Below are positions 1 to 11,211 of a stretch of 64,000 bases of DNA, piece after piece. The notes beneath the pieces are model-generated. The model saw only the letters and a list, made by a program, of their open reading frames with translations, did no database searches and had not been told where the DNA came from. Both the position numbers and the translations under genes were made by a program. Origin of the DNA: Acheta domesticus (Eukaryota > Arthropoda > Insecta > Orthoptera > Gryllidae); NCBI GenBank assembly GCA_031308135.1, contig JAHLJT010000631.1, positions 194,732,685-194,796,684 on the forward strand, given 5' to 3'. The stretch's first letter is position 1. Each line of letters begins with the position of its first letter.

Positions 1-528
1 TAGGTTTTATTTACCTGTAACATATTGTTCTAGCTTATTTAGAAATGAACGCTTATGAAAATTAAGTTGACGATATATATACTGTTCTATGAAGAAAAAA
101 GACAGTTGATTCATCGATATTCAAATCTATTTCTTCTACATTGACAATAGAACTTACAAGCACAATAAATCCATTAAATTTATACCTATTTATTTTTATA
201 AATTTATTGTAGCCAACATTATCAAATCCAGAATCGTAATTTGACCACATTTCTGTTAGTACAACATCAAATTGTAATTTCTTATAATCTGATATATGTA
301 TATATATATATATAACACGTAAAGGACCGGCAATAGAGAGAGGATTGGGTATAGTTCTTGGTTTTGAATAATCTAAGCTGCTAAATGCTGAATGCATCCT
401 ATCAAATGTATTTAGTGTACTTACTAAGCTGCCATCAATGCTTCATAAACATCAGTATTGTCATGCTGGATAAAATGAAAACAATGAATAATTTCAAAAT
501 TAAAAGTACTTATGTATTTTGATTAAAT
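1..528. other. AT-rich leader without a recognised gene
   Basis: This stretch is AT-rich and carries only short chance reading frames and a small (TA)n tract near 299-314. An in-frame stop at 520-522 closes the frame just before the ORF at 529. A weak acceptor-like TGCAG at about 530-534 could instead join the ORF to an upstream exon. I see no other supported feature. Confidence 0.5.
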
Positions 529-1077
529 ATGCAGTACATTGTAGTTATGAAGTTGTTGCACATTACAGAATACGAGTGTCTGGACAACGAAGAAGATAAT
601 TGGTCTTATTTGCCGGCTGAACACATTTCAGACAATGACGAACCGGAGGCTGAAGCCATTCCTATGCCTGAACCTAAGCGTCCAAAACAAAGAAGACGTA
701 ACGAATGCGATCTTGATTATCTGATTAAAAATAAAAACTACCAAAATGACCTTAACACCTTAGCGATGAAAATATTTATAAGAAATCTTAATTATCACAC
801 GTTAATCGACATTGTGTCTTACGAACAAAAGAGAGCCCTCGTACTCTACAATGATCAATCGCGAAGTATTTTCCACGGAATGACATGGAATGCTGCTCTT
901 CATGATGGAGCTTTTGATCTCATGAACTGCGGCTTCGGTGGAAGTGCAGAAGCGAATTTTATGACGATCTTGTTCTTCAAGCGCATAGTCCATGCTCTAA
1001 TTATATGGAACGAACTACAGAAGCAGAAAATGTTGCGGCAGTGGGCGCTCGTCCCTGTTTCCCACATCGATGACTAA
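529..1077 (+). CDS. uncharacterised 182-residue protein or terminal exon
   Basis: I do not recognise this protein. It is an open frame of 182 codons whose base composition is clearly more coding-like than the AT-rich flanks. From N to C terminus the product shows a short hydrophobic start, an acidic stretch (about residues 18-45, rich in E and D), a proline-containing basic cluster PKRPKQRRRNE (about 49-59) that resembles a nuclear localisation signal, and a C-terminal part (about 65-175) rich in aliphatic and aromatic residues that looks helical. There is no signal peptide and no clear membrane segment. The first ATG is preceded by an in-frame stop at 520-522; a second Met at residue 7 is an alternative start. 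Two AATAAA hexamers lie about 300 bp downstream. It could be a small single-exon gene, a last exon, or a captured viral or transposon ORF. Confidence 0.45.
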   Translation: MQYIVVMKLLHITEYECLDNEEDNWSYLPAEHISDNDEPEAEAIPMPEPKRPKQRRRNECDLDYLIKNKNYQNDLNTLAMKIFIRNLNYHTLIDIVSYEQKRALVLYNDQSRSIFHGMTWNAALHDGAFDLMNCGFGGSAEANFMTILFFKRIVHALIIWNELQKQKMLRQWALVPVSHIDD

Positions 1078-1375
1078 GACTGATGAAGAGAAAATCTTAT
1101 TGAGAATAGTGACAAATATTTTGCATCAGAGAAGAAATAATGCGTACATTTTTTTAAACAATGTCAACTGCAATTAACAAACAAAAACATTATTTCATCA
1201 ATTCACTGAGAATTTATATTAATAATGATAAGTACGATGATCAAATGATATTTATGTCCATTGTTCATTTTATTTTAACTTTGTAACTAGTCATATTAAT
1301 AATGAATCAATACAAGTATTCTACATAGTTCTATCATGTTTCCAATGTCTACGAAATAGACATGAATTCGTTTGT

Positions 1376-1391
1376 AATAAAATCGAATAAA
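1376..1391 (+). terminator. paired poly(A) signals downstream of the orphan ORF
   Basis: Two AATAAA hexamers (1376-1381 and 1386-1391) lie about 300 bp after the stop codon of the 182-codon frame, in an AT-rich stretch. Their placement fits a 3' untranslated region of ordinary length. Such hexamers are common by chance in AT-rich DNA, so this is only supporting evidence. Confidence 0.3.
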
Positions 1392-3640
1392 AAGTGTATT
1401 TGCAATTTATATCTATAAATAAATAAAAAACTACCAACATTGTGTATCGTTTATGTAGACATGTGGCCTTCTGAACAAAAACAAGGTTTAATTGTAAAAG
1501 ATTATTACAGCAGTCAACTAAAAATATACATAAAAACAGCCACTTAGCGATGATCTACACTATTAAAGCCGAAATTTCACAAGTGACAGCTGAAACATTT
1601 ATTTAGCTTCCAGAAAAAAAATGAATATTTTGTGGAAATTATGGGGTTACTAATTTGTGCACTAATAGGATTATTAAATTAAGGAAATGGGATTGATTAT
1701 ACTCTAGTATTTATTGAAGAGGCATTAAATTCAAAGTGATTATTTAATGCATATTTTTAGCCAGTAAAAGCAAAAACTATATAGATCAACAGATTTTGGA
1801 AAATGTAATGCACATTTACAGACGTTTTTGTACATAAGTGCCACTCCGACCGATTTAGTAATAAATTATTACAGGGACGAGAATATTCATAATAATGACA
1901 GCATAGACTACGATTCTGAAAGTGTAAATTTAAGTGAACGAATGCATGAAAGTAGTTTGAAACAAAATTCATGAAATTCATGAAAAAAAAAATAAATATT
2001 CTGAAAGTATAGTTAATAAGCAAATCAAAACTGGAGTGGAAAGACAATTTCTTGGAGCGAAAAGAGGAGGGGGGAACAGAGAGAGATGTAGAGACGCAGA
2101 TTTAGAAAGAGGAGAGGCAGAGAAAGGGAAAGAGAAGGAGAGAGATTAGGGCGAAAGTGTATCAAAGAGGAGCGCGAAAAGTAGTATAGTGGATGAAATA
2201 AGCAAAGGTTTGAGGCAAAGAGGGCATCACACCAGAGTCGTGTTCTGATCCCACAAATGAGGGCTGGGCGAAGCAGAGATCGTGATTTTGGAATGTGGAT
2301 GCGGTGTCACGGAAAGTTGTTAGTACGTCCTAATGCATCTGCCTCGTTATTGCTCGGGTTCCAGAGAAAGTACATTGAGTCGTGGAGGTCCTTTAATGGA
2401 TCCCTTGAATTTCTGTAGCTCTTCCTTAAGTAACGGGAGCACTACGTTAGTCATAAAGAAGAAGTTTTGTTGCATTCTCTAAGGCGTGCTCATGAGAGAC
2501 AGGACAGGGAGCTCTAAAGGAAGATCTAAGTCCACAAAAGCACTCAAAACTAAAGACATTATGTTCAAGATATATTTTCATCCACTTTCTAATAAATGAA
2601 ATTATATTACATGTTATGATAGTAAATTTGTAAGAACGTATCTGTTTATAACTAAAGGCTAGTTTTATGTGACGTTGGCGGTATGTTTTGCTAATGAAAA
2701 TGTAATCTGGGACATTTTCATCTCTCAACTCTTCGGGAACTTCTGTAATCAATTTCAATAGAGAAGTTCAACTTCTTGTTGATAATTGTCCTGTTAGCGT
2801 TGTGACTACAAGAACACGCAGTTGACATTTATTTCATAGCTAGAATTTAATTTGTCGTTCCGTTTCTCGTTAAATTTCCCATCGTAAAAGTATTCTACAT
2901 TTTAAAATCTATAGAGAAAGAAGTTTCGTCTACAAGAAAAAGTAGGAATGCATAGAACACCCCAAAGAATAGCAATAATGAAAAATCAAATTTCAATTTA
3001 ATCAGATCTCGTTTAAAAAGTAACTTCTTATATTTCTTCATATATTATTATAATTAATTAAATTGATCAATGACGCATTTCTACTTAATTTCTGCCTAAT
3101 TCTGAATACGTAAGTAATATTTTTTATTCAACTAATTATCTTATATTCAATTTACATACGTGAATTGCATTCAATAATACGTTTTAAAGTAAATAATATC
3201 AAAAAACATAAAACGCATACCTTAAACCTATTATTTATACTGTAGGTGGTGTTCATTTTAGCATAATCCTAATACCATTAACTTATTATTTAATACCATT
3301 CATATAATAATATCATTATTATTATATTATTATACGCATATCGGCCATTTATGACCGCGTTACACGTTCTCTTCCGAGCCCCAGTCATATTTATTCCTGA
3401 GAGATTAACCTATGTCATTATGGAGATCACCTAATAGGATGATGTTGAGGGGTGAAGGGGTAATCACAAACCGACCATGCCTACGCAAGACCCGATACAT
3501 ATTTCATCATAGATTAAATAAAATCTGCACCATCTTGTAGTTTAGATAGTTTTACCTCATCTTTAATAAACATAAAAATTAATTCATTATTCTATTGATT
3601 CATTATAACATCGACATAAATTAAACTGTCACAAAGAACG
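1392..3640. other. AT-rich stretch without a recognised gene
   Basis: This part is mostly AT-rich. A purine-rich GA block sits at about 2040-2170. A minus-strand frame at 2447-2758 (103 codons) has a mixed composition but no family I recognise and no start or splice context that decides it. Nothing else is supported. Confidence 0.5.
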
Positions 3641-3724
3641 TGCCTTCGTGTTATTCCGAGAATACGGTCTACATCACTGCGTGGGTACTTAGTTCTCAGT
3701 TCGCCTTCCGCTTCTCATTTCTGA

Positions 3725-4645
3725 GCGCGCCCGCTCCAACGATCAATCGCCGCGGAACAATCGCGCCCGGCCCTCGTCCTCGTGGAGGGTCTCCGCCGCC
3801 GGCGCAGCACCCCTGTGGCAGGGGGAGGGGGGACGGGGGAAGGGGGAAGGGGAATGGAGCGCTTGCGATGCCGCCCTGAAAATCGCGCTGCTAGTGAACG
3901 CCCGGTTGACTAGTGCCGTGCTAATGAACGGGGCGGCGTCGGCGTCTGGATGGCGGCGGTTCCGACGGCGCGGCGGGGGTGAAGGCGGAGATGGACGCGG
4001 GGGCGGGCCGGAGGAGGGGGTGGACCCAGATGCGGGAGCAGTGGCGGGGGCGGGGGCGGGCCGGAGGCGGGGGCGGGCCGGAGGCGGGAGTGGACCGGAG
4101 GCGGGGGCGGGGGCGGAGGCGGGGGAAGAGGCGGGGGCGGAGGCGGGGGAGGGGGCGGAGGCGGTGGAGGCTGCGGTGGGGGCTGTGACGGGGGCAGCGG
4201 TACCAGCGGCAGCGGCGGGGACGGCGGCGGCGAGGGAAGCGGCGACGGGGCCAGCGGCGCAGAAGGTTTGGGTAAAGGGGGAGGAGTCCAGGTGCTGAAT
4301 CGCGCCCACAGCAAATCCCTTCGCCCTGTTCCCCACCCCGCCACCCTCCCCGCTCACCGCCGGCGCATAGAGCGGCTGAAAGTTCCCCCCAACTTCTCTG
4401 GGTCCCCGCCGCCGCCGTCGCCGCCGCTGCCGGTAAGTAGGACGCTAATCAGCGTGGGTTTCCACCACGAGCCACCGCCCGCGCCCCCGTCCACTTTCCG
4501 CCACTTCCCGCCGCAGCGACGCGCTCCTTGCGCCGCCCCCGCCCCTGCGCGCCCTCCGCGCCCCAGCGCGCGCCCGCCCGGCACGTCTCCTCGCCCTTGG
4601 CTCGTGCCCTTTGCGCGTTCCGTCTTCAGGGGCTGCTTTCTTATT
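3725..4645. promoter_or_regulatory. CpG/G-rich island with quadruplex-type runs
   Basis: GC content rises sharply here, with frequent CpG. G runs separated by one or two bases at 3821-3852 fit a strong G-quadruplex pattern. The segment 4045-4170 is a degenerate minisatellite built from GGGGGCGGGCCGGAGGCG-like units. A consensus 5' splice site (CCG/GTAAGT, GT at 4433-4434) on the plus strand could end a first exon at 4432. The many overlapping Ala-, Gly- and Pro-rich frames on both strands are what such composition gives by chance, so no CDS is called. A promoter role is inferred. Confidence 0.4.
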
Positions 4646-5074
4646 TTCGCTTGATTGCGGTCTTTCTCACGCACGTGCCTTGTTCCGTTTCACTTTGCTC
4701 TTTATTTTCCTTTTCTCAACTCGCAGATCGCGTATCTTTATGAATACAATAGAAAATTAATTTTCCTCCTCACCTCATAACTGTTAATACTCGCATTACG
4801 TCATTTTGTTATTAGGACCTTCACATTTACATAAAACACAAGCACTTTAATATGTTTTTGAATGAGTTCTGTAAGTCTTGAAATATTCTATTTTATTTTC
4901 CTCTGTGTCGTTATTTCATTTTCTATCCTACATTTTTTTCTCTCGTTTCTCTGTCTTTTTTCTTCCCAAGTGTGTGTTCTCAAAACTTTCACGATTCCGC
5001 CATAGCAAGCCATTCTTCCCGTCTCTTGTTCCAATCTCAACATAACCCTCTTTACCACTTAATCATTTCTCTTC

Positions 5075-5390
5075 CCCTACATCCGTCCGATCCTCCTCCT
5101 CTACCCACCCCTTCCGCGGGACTTCTTCGAGGTTTCTCCTCCGCTCCTCCCTCTTCCGCTTCCCTTTCCTCTCCGCCGTCCCTCCTCCAAGCCTTTCCTT
5201 CCGTGTCGGGACGGCCTCGCCGCTTCCCTCCGCCCCCGCCCCTAGCGCGCCGAGCGACGGTCCCGCGAACTGCTTAATCTCCCGTGCCATAACTGGCGCC
5301 AAGTCGCCCGTCCGTGCCGCCAGGGTGCGGGTCGAACGCACGATGCCTGGGAATGGAGGGTCTGCCGTCGCCTCCGTCCTTTTGAGCGCA
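5075..5390. promoter_or_regulatory. GC-rich, pyrimidine-rich island
   Basis: A short island rich in C and CpG, pyrimidine-biased on the plus strand, ends in CpG-dense sequence around 5220-5340. It follows the 3.7-4.6 kb island after an AT-rich gap. There is no recognisable coding content; the open frames here are short and compositionally biased. Confidence 0.3.
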
Positions 5391-5805
5391 TATCTTTAGA
5401 AGAATTAAAACTTTTGTATGGATACTTCCTTGACGTTTTGAAATGCCACCAACTTTCAGGGTGGGAATTCAACCGCAACCGAACTGGTGAAAGGGTAATA
5501 TCATTGCAGTTGAAGGGTTCTTTATGTCGACACGTTTTTAACTACGCTGTTGAGGCTTTCATTCGACGCTTGATTTCTCGAGATATAAGAAGACGTTTTC
5601 TTGTACAATGTTTTACTTGAGTGCTGTTGATAAATTAAGAGGATTGTTCCCTACTGTCAGTTTAGACTACTAAACTTTTCAGATATCCCCGAAAATATTA
5701 AATATAAATTGTCTTGATAAAACGCTTATATTTTTGTAAAATAATATCTGTAGTTATTCTTTATTTCAAGTAATCGTACATGAATCTCTCATGAAAATTT
5801 ATATA

Positions 5806-6988
5806 TTGAGACGAGTCGTAGATTGACTCACACAAGATTCATAATGAAAAGAGGGGGACAGGAATTCTTATTCGGGAATGGGCTCCGGATCCAATCACAT
5901 ACACAATGGAAACTAGTGGGCAACAAGAACTTTTCTTTATTACAAAAACAATTGCCATACAAAATTGGTTGCTTTCGGTGCTCACAGGAGCATTTAGTCT
6001 GTTCTTTCCCCGTGTTTAATTACATCCCATTAACAATTTCACCGTTACCCTGGGGCTTCACTCCTTTATAATAATTTCAATACTTGGGGGGGGGGCTCAA
6101 CTCAAGATCACTGTTCTCTACTAGCTAATTACTTTCCCTCCCAATCTTCCGGCCGCTTCTACTCACGAAAATCCAGTCTGACTCGCGCCGTTTTATGTTC
6201 GCCCGTCCGCCGTCGGGTCGACGCCTCGCGCCGCAGGGAGCCAGCGCGGGGAGGGGAGCCTCGCAATGCCGCTCCGGCCACTTGTTCTATGCGTTGTTTT
6301 CTGACGTGTCTTGCCGCGCCACCTCGCCCTTCGGGTAAGTCCGCTTCCTTCGGCTGCGCTCGGAAGGGCGGCCGACCTGCGCCGCCGTCGTCGCTTCCCA
6401 CTCCACTCGTAGTCGCAGGGGTCTACTTCAGAACGTAACCCGAACGTTTCGACTGCATCGGTGCGTTGTCCTCCCCCAACTACTGTTTTCTCGTTCTCTT
6501 ACATCACAGTTCCTAACTTTTATTGTAATTGTCATCGACTGTTCACCTTAATGGTACTTGATGATGTTGAAAACTTGCATACAATGCTCCCTTCCTCTAC
6601 ACTGCTGTGCCCACTCCACGTGTTGATCATCCACCACGATCCACCGCTTGTAATACTTCACCACTCTCTTGCACCCGTTTTGTCTCGTCTCACCTCTCAA
6701 CTAATACTTCCACTTTTGTCACACGCTTTCTTTGTCACAACGCCTTTCCAGTTCTATTCTCTCCGCCACTGTTCACTCTTCCTTCCGCACGACACTTAAA
6801 CGTCCGTTCTCTACCTTCGCCATTGCTCTACTACTCGTCCCGTGCTCGTGATTCATGGCCTCCGGTTCTTCGCGCTGAACCGGCTCTAGCCCCCCGACTA
6901 CGCCGGCGGGCCGGCCTCTGCCGCGCAGTTTAAACGTACGATATGCATCGGAACGCATTGTTATCGTATCAGTGATAACAATTCGTTT

Positions 6989-6991
<3 letters not shown>
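5806..6991 (+). mobile_element. non-autonomous element, 1.2 kb family, copy A
   Basis: This 1186 bp repeat starts TTGAGACGA and ends TCGTTTCAA, giving short imperfect terminal inverted repeats, and its right end abuts a (TA)n tract. It aligns along its length with 32916-34161: shared landmarks are a GGGGGACAGG block near the left end, a GAATGGGCTCCGG block, a CpG-rich centre and a pyrimidine-rich right half. Just inside the right end a stem-loop pairs ATTGTTATC (6957-6965) with GATAACAAT (6974-6982). No transposase is visible. Short inverted ends, a terminal 3' hairpin and (TA)n insertion resemble Helentron-associated non-autonomous elements; a TA-targeting MITE is the alternative. Confidence 0.75.

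Positions 6992-7034
<43 letters not shown>
6991..7034. repeat. (TA)n microsatellite
   Basis: An uninterrupted AT dinucleotide tract of about 44 bp directly abuts the right end of element copy A. It is the probable insertion target, or was carried with the element. Confidence 0.95.
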
Positions 7035-7037
<3 letters not shown>

Positions 7038-8362
7038 CTCTTCTACTAGTTTATATAGAATAGTGAAGAAAATTTATACACGAACTGACTTTTTTCTGAT
7101 TACTGAAGAAAAATGAACAGAACAGTGCTGATTTGTGGAAGGAATTGATTTAAAAAAGTAATGTAATGTTCAACAATGTCTGAAAATCATTAATACACAT
7201 CTAATAACAATATTGAATGCAAAAGAATCTCTTTTATACCTTTGCCTACAATTTGTAGCCAGCCGTACATTATAAATACATAACTGAAAGGGGGTTTATT
7301 TATTGAAGCGCGGAATAATTCCTCAGTGGTGCCAATCTTGCATTCAAAGCTACCCTGTCAGTCCATCTCTAACTTTCGCCGCTGGCTTTTGAGCGCCATC
7401 ACGAAAATCGTTTTGTCTCTGAAAACATGTGAAATTATTTTCTATCTCGTTACTAGCATTTCAGTACTGCTCTTTCTAGCCTCTTGCGGCGGAACAGACT
7501 TACCGCATCAGTGATTCAATTTTCAAAACTTTCTGAAACGTAAAAATGATTCTTTCAGATGCTTTTAGTCACCGAGGATTTTTGAAATAGTTAAATGGGT
7601 AAGTTTTTGTTTATTTTTTCAGCGTGTGCATATTTATTTCTACTACAAACACATTTACATTGTTAATACGCGTGTGTGTTACCAATAAAATTATGAGATG
7701 ATCTATTTTGTGTATTGAAGAAGTGATCATTTTTATATGACGAGAATTTTAAAAAAAGTTGTTAAAAACTCCGTTGATTAACCTATATCCGGTTCATAGT
7801 ATTTGGTGTTATTTATTCGATATTGTTATTAGAATGTATGGAGTAAGGATAATGAGTTTTTCCCCGAGGTAATATGGGAGACAATAACCTGTAATACTAG
7901 CAAGAATACACAAAATAGATTTTATAAGATGTAAAAAGTTCATATTTTTGTGCGAAATATGCAAATATATGTTGTTGATAAATGTTGAACAAAATACAAT
8001 TACTTCCATACACAACATTTCATAACATCATTTTTTGAGGGAGATATCTACAAAAGGGGCCTTGAAAATAAAAAGATGAAAGTCTTGAGCCTGTAACTTT
8101 AAAATGATTAGTTAGGGGGAGGATTAATCGAAAGGATTGATTAGATCACAAGTTTCGATGATCTTGATATTTACGGAGATATATACAAAAACGTAGAAAA
8201 GACACCTTTAAAACGACCCCCCTTCAGCTCACACTCACATATACACACACTCAAGGATATTTAGTATAATGAGCGGTGGGTGCCAATAAACAAACATACC
8301 ATATTCAAAACTCCAATCGGCTGATCAATTGGCTGAACTCCAATCGGCAAACTTCAATTGGC
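7035..8362. other. AT-rich stretch without a recognised gene
   Basis: There is no supported gene. At about 8310-8366 a short direct repeat (AACTCCAATCGGC-type units alternating with AATTGGCTGA) occurs immediately before the MITE at 8363. Confidence 0.5.
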
Positions 8363-8693
8363 TGATCCTGATTGTACGATACCCCTTGCTGTCACTGCCT
8401 CCTTATTAATTCGTAAGTATCGTTCACTGCGTAGTTTGAATACTGAAGTGATTTCTTATAAAAGTGAATTGGTAATTATGCGATGGATAGACTGAAGGTT
8501 ATTTATAGTGAACGCGAGAGCCGAAGGCCCGAGCCTCGCCATACCTTGGATCCGGGCGAGCAAAGCGAGAAAACTTACCTTTGAAAGTATTTTGGCATTA
8601 TAATGCAGCGGGGTCAAAATCTCCTATCGGTACGATACGTACGAACGTAATAAGGAGGCCGTAACAGCGAGGGGAACCGTACAGTCAGGATCA
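8363..8693. mobile_element. MITE with about 60 bp inverted ends
   Basis: The left end (8363-8423) and the reverse complement of the right end (about 8632-8693) align over roughly 60 bp with about 85% identity and one small indel, beginning TGATCCTGA and including GCCTCCTTATTA. The 331 bp interior has no reading frame of note. No clear target-site duplication can be fixed because the ends themselves are symmetric (TGAT...ATCA). This is a non-autonomous DNA transposon of unassigned superfamily. Confidence 0.7.
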
Positions 8694-9700
8694 ACCCAAT
8701 ATTTTTTTCGATCAAATACCCACAGACGTGTAACAAAGTATCGTTGTGGTATGTATGGTAACATCATTTTAACCATGCATTTTTAAATTAGTATTGTAAA
8801 AACGACCTGTTTATGATTCCAAGATTTCGAATGAGATCTGTATTTTCTTATCACAAATATATAATTTTTACTTCTTTCATGAGTACATTTGAACTAGAAT
8901 TGTCAATTAGAATACAAATCAATATTATAGCACATTATTCTAAATCAATTTATTTTCTGCAATATTCAAAATATTGTTGTCTGTTTGGAATGCAAATATC
9001 TCTTAGTAAAGTTCAGAATTTGTTCATTTGCTTCAATTATTTCTAAAATCTCTGAACATAATTTATATCAGAAAGTAACCGATTTTATCATTTAATAAAC
9101 TGAACATTGAACAAGAATAAATGTGAAGTTGATGAAAAATTGAAAACGCAGACATACTAAGATAATTCGCATCCGAAACCACACATACACACTCATACAA
9201 TGAAGTGAACTTACAGAATCACGCACACTCACACACACATTAGTAATTTCGCAATATTCCTCGCTTTTTTATGCTCCCATTGTGACTGGAGAATCGCGTA
9301 TTTTCCACAAGAGACTTTCCAGTGCCCTCGTTCGGCTCCAACAAGTTCTCCTACACGTACACAAACGTATTTAATCCCCTCAGCGATATCGCCACAAACT
9401 AAATTACCTCGAAAATTCCCGCAGAACAAAACGAGTTCACAGATTTCTGTTAGAATCAACTAGTCGTCGCAGCTGTAAATAACTAACAATACTCTTTGCT
9501 TCTTTTTTTACCCAGGAAAAAAGATACAACGAACACGTTTCCACGAAAAAATGTAAATGAAAAAAGTTTCCCCCCTCACGACGTTTACTCCGGGTTTATC
9601 GGGCTTAATCGGGGCTTTTGGTCAAATCCCACCTGGGGTGCGTTTTTGTTTTTTAAAAAAAAACGAAACCACCCGCTTATTTCAACACAGCTAGAGGCGA
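8694..9700. other. AT-rich stretch without a recognised gene
   Basis: Only short chance frames and small CA-rich tracts (about 9180-9240) are present. I see no supported feature. Confidence 0.5.
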
Positions 9701-10960
9701 GAGGAGAATAAGAGCGATGCCACCCGCGGCTAACACGAAGAATGGATGGAGATAGAGAGACGCGAAACTCAGACGAAGGTTCTCGCGCGGCACAAGGTCG
9801 GTCTAGGGCGGCGTTCGAAGGCGAGGACAGACATGTTAAGGCGAGGAAGGTAGGGGCATATTGATGCCCGGTAAAGTAGAACGGAACATAGTGGGGTTGG
9901 GTGGGTAGTGTTGGAAAAAATCGGGCGTGGTTGGATGAAACGTTTGTGCGCGAGGAGGATTTGGTGGGGAGGAGGCGACGGGAAGAAAAAATAGTGGCGA
10001 GGCGGAGTGAAGAAAATTGGGATAGACAAAGCTGGGCATAACGGGACGGAATTGAACGATGCGAAGGCTTGCGAGGATAATCGAATTTGGTTGGATTAGG
10101 TGACACATTAGGGGATTGAGAGGAGATAGTCGGGCGGGAAATGGGGAGAGACGGAACGGAGTGAGACAGGTGGGAACATGGGTGTGGAGGTGATAGCCGT
10201 GGAAGGGTGGCGAAGCAGGGTGGAGCGTGGCAGAGTGGGTGTAGAGCAGGGAGACGGGGCGGAGCGGGGCAAAAGGGACGGTGCTAGGAAGAGCAAGGAT
10301 GGGAGGAGCGAGGCGGAACGGGAAAGGAATGACGGAGCGAGCAGGAAAGGTCGGAGTGGAGCGGGGCGGAGCGGGCAAGGAGGGACGAGGTGGAGCGGGG
10401 AAGGAGGAACGACGGCGAACCGAGAGGGGCGAGGCAGGGTGGGGGGAGCGTTGCGGGGTGGGGCAGGGGAAGCTGGGTGAAGCAGGTTGTGGAAGGGCGG
10501 GGCGGGGTGGAGCGGGGTGAAGTAGAGCGGAGCGGGCTAGTGCAGGGCGGAGCGTTGCGAGATGGGGCAGGGGCGAACTGGGCGAAGCAGGTTGTGGAGG
10601 GGCGGGTCGGTGCTAGGCGGGGAGGGGCGATGCGGGACGAAGCACAGCGGGAAAAGCGCTGTGAGGCTGAGAAGGAGAGCGGCGCTGTGCAGCGGCCTGC
10701 GTCGGGTGAAGGGGGGGAGGCAGGTTAAGGCCAGGGGCGTGGAAGGGGGCCGGAGGCCGCTGCAGACGCCGGAAGCCAGGCTCTTGTTCCCGCGCGGAAC
10801 TTTTTCTCCGTTCGCGTTTCTTTCCTGGCGGCGGCCGTGAGGAGGAAGGAGAGAGGTGGCGGGCAAGAGGGCGTGGCGGCGGTGATTGCGTTGAGGCGCG
10901 GTTTAAGAAGAGGCACCGGAGAAGAAGTTGGTCGGCCCAGACCTGGTGCTGAGGTAAAAT
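9700..10960. repeat. G-rich degenerate repeat block
   Basis: The plus strand is strongly purine/G-rich, with loosely repeated GGAGCGGGGC-type motifs. A longer direct repeat of about 60 bp, starting GGAGCGTTGCG, occurs near 10446 and again near 10550, about 104 bp apart. Overlapping open frames exist in several frames on both strands (Arg/Gly-rich on plus, Pro/Ser-rich on minus), as expected from biased composition. No gene is called. Confidence 0.6.
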
Positions 10961-10987
10961 TGAAGGTAGCTAGCGGTCACGTTAGCG

Positions 10988-11211
10988 CAGTGTTGTTAAG
11001 GTCGATGTGGGAGCCCGTGGCACGAAATCTCCCTTCCACGCAGTTCATTACCACGACACCAAAGACAACGCTATTCCTATTTTAAAAAGGCAGGGTTACT
11101 ACTACTCGTAGTAGTTCCCTTTCTCGGCGCTAGTTGCACAGAGAAGCTCGTGGCATGCTAAGTTGTGACGACGCATGCCACTGCCACCAGTAGAAGATCT
11201 TGACACCACTG
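10988..11211 (+). mobile_element. hAT-type MITE, copy 1, with intact 8-bp TSD
   Basis: This is a 224 bp element. Its left end CAGTGTTGTTAAGGTC and right end GATCTTGACACCACTG form imperfect inverted repeats. It is flanked by a perfect 8 bp duplication, CGTTAGCG, at 10980-10987 and 11212-11219. CAGNG-type ends with 8 bp duplications are the hallmark of the hAT superfamily. No transposase is present. A relative lies at 11992-12218 in the same orientation. Confidence 0.9.

Noticed and set aside
3743..4357. 204-codon minus-strand Ala/Pro-rich frame
   Set aside because: It is a by-product of the GGGGGCGGG minisatellite and CpG island; several frames on both strands are open over the same bases.
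10390..10866. overlapping 90-112 codon frames on both strands
   Set aside because: They lie in a G-rich degenerate block where several frames are open at once; no domain or start context supports any of them.
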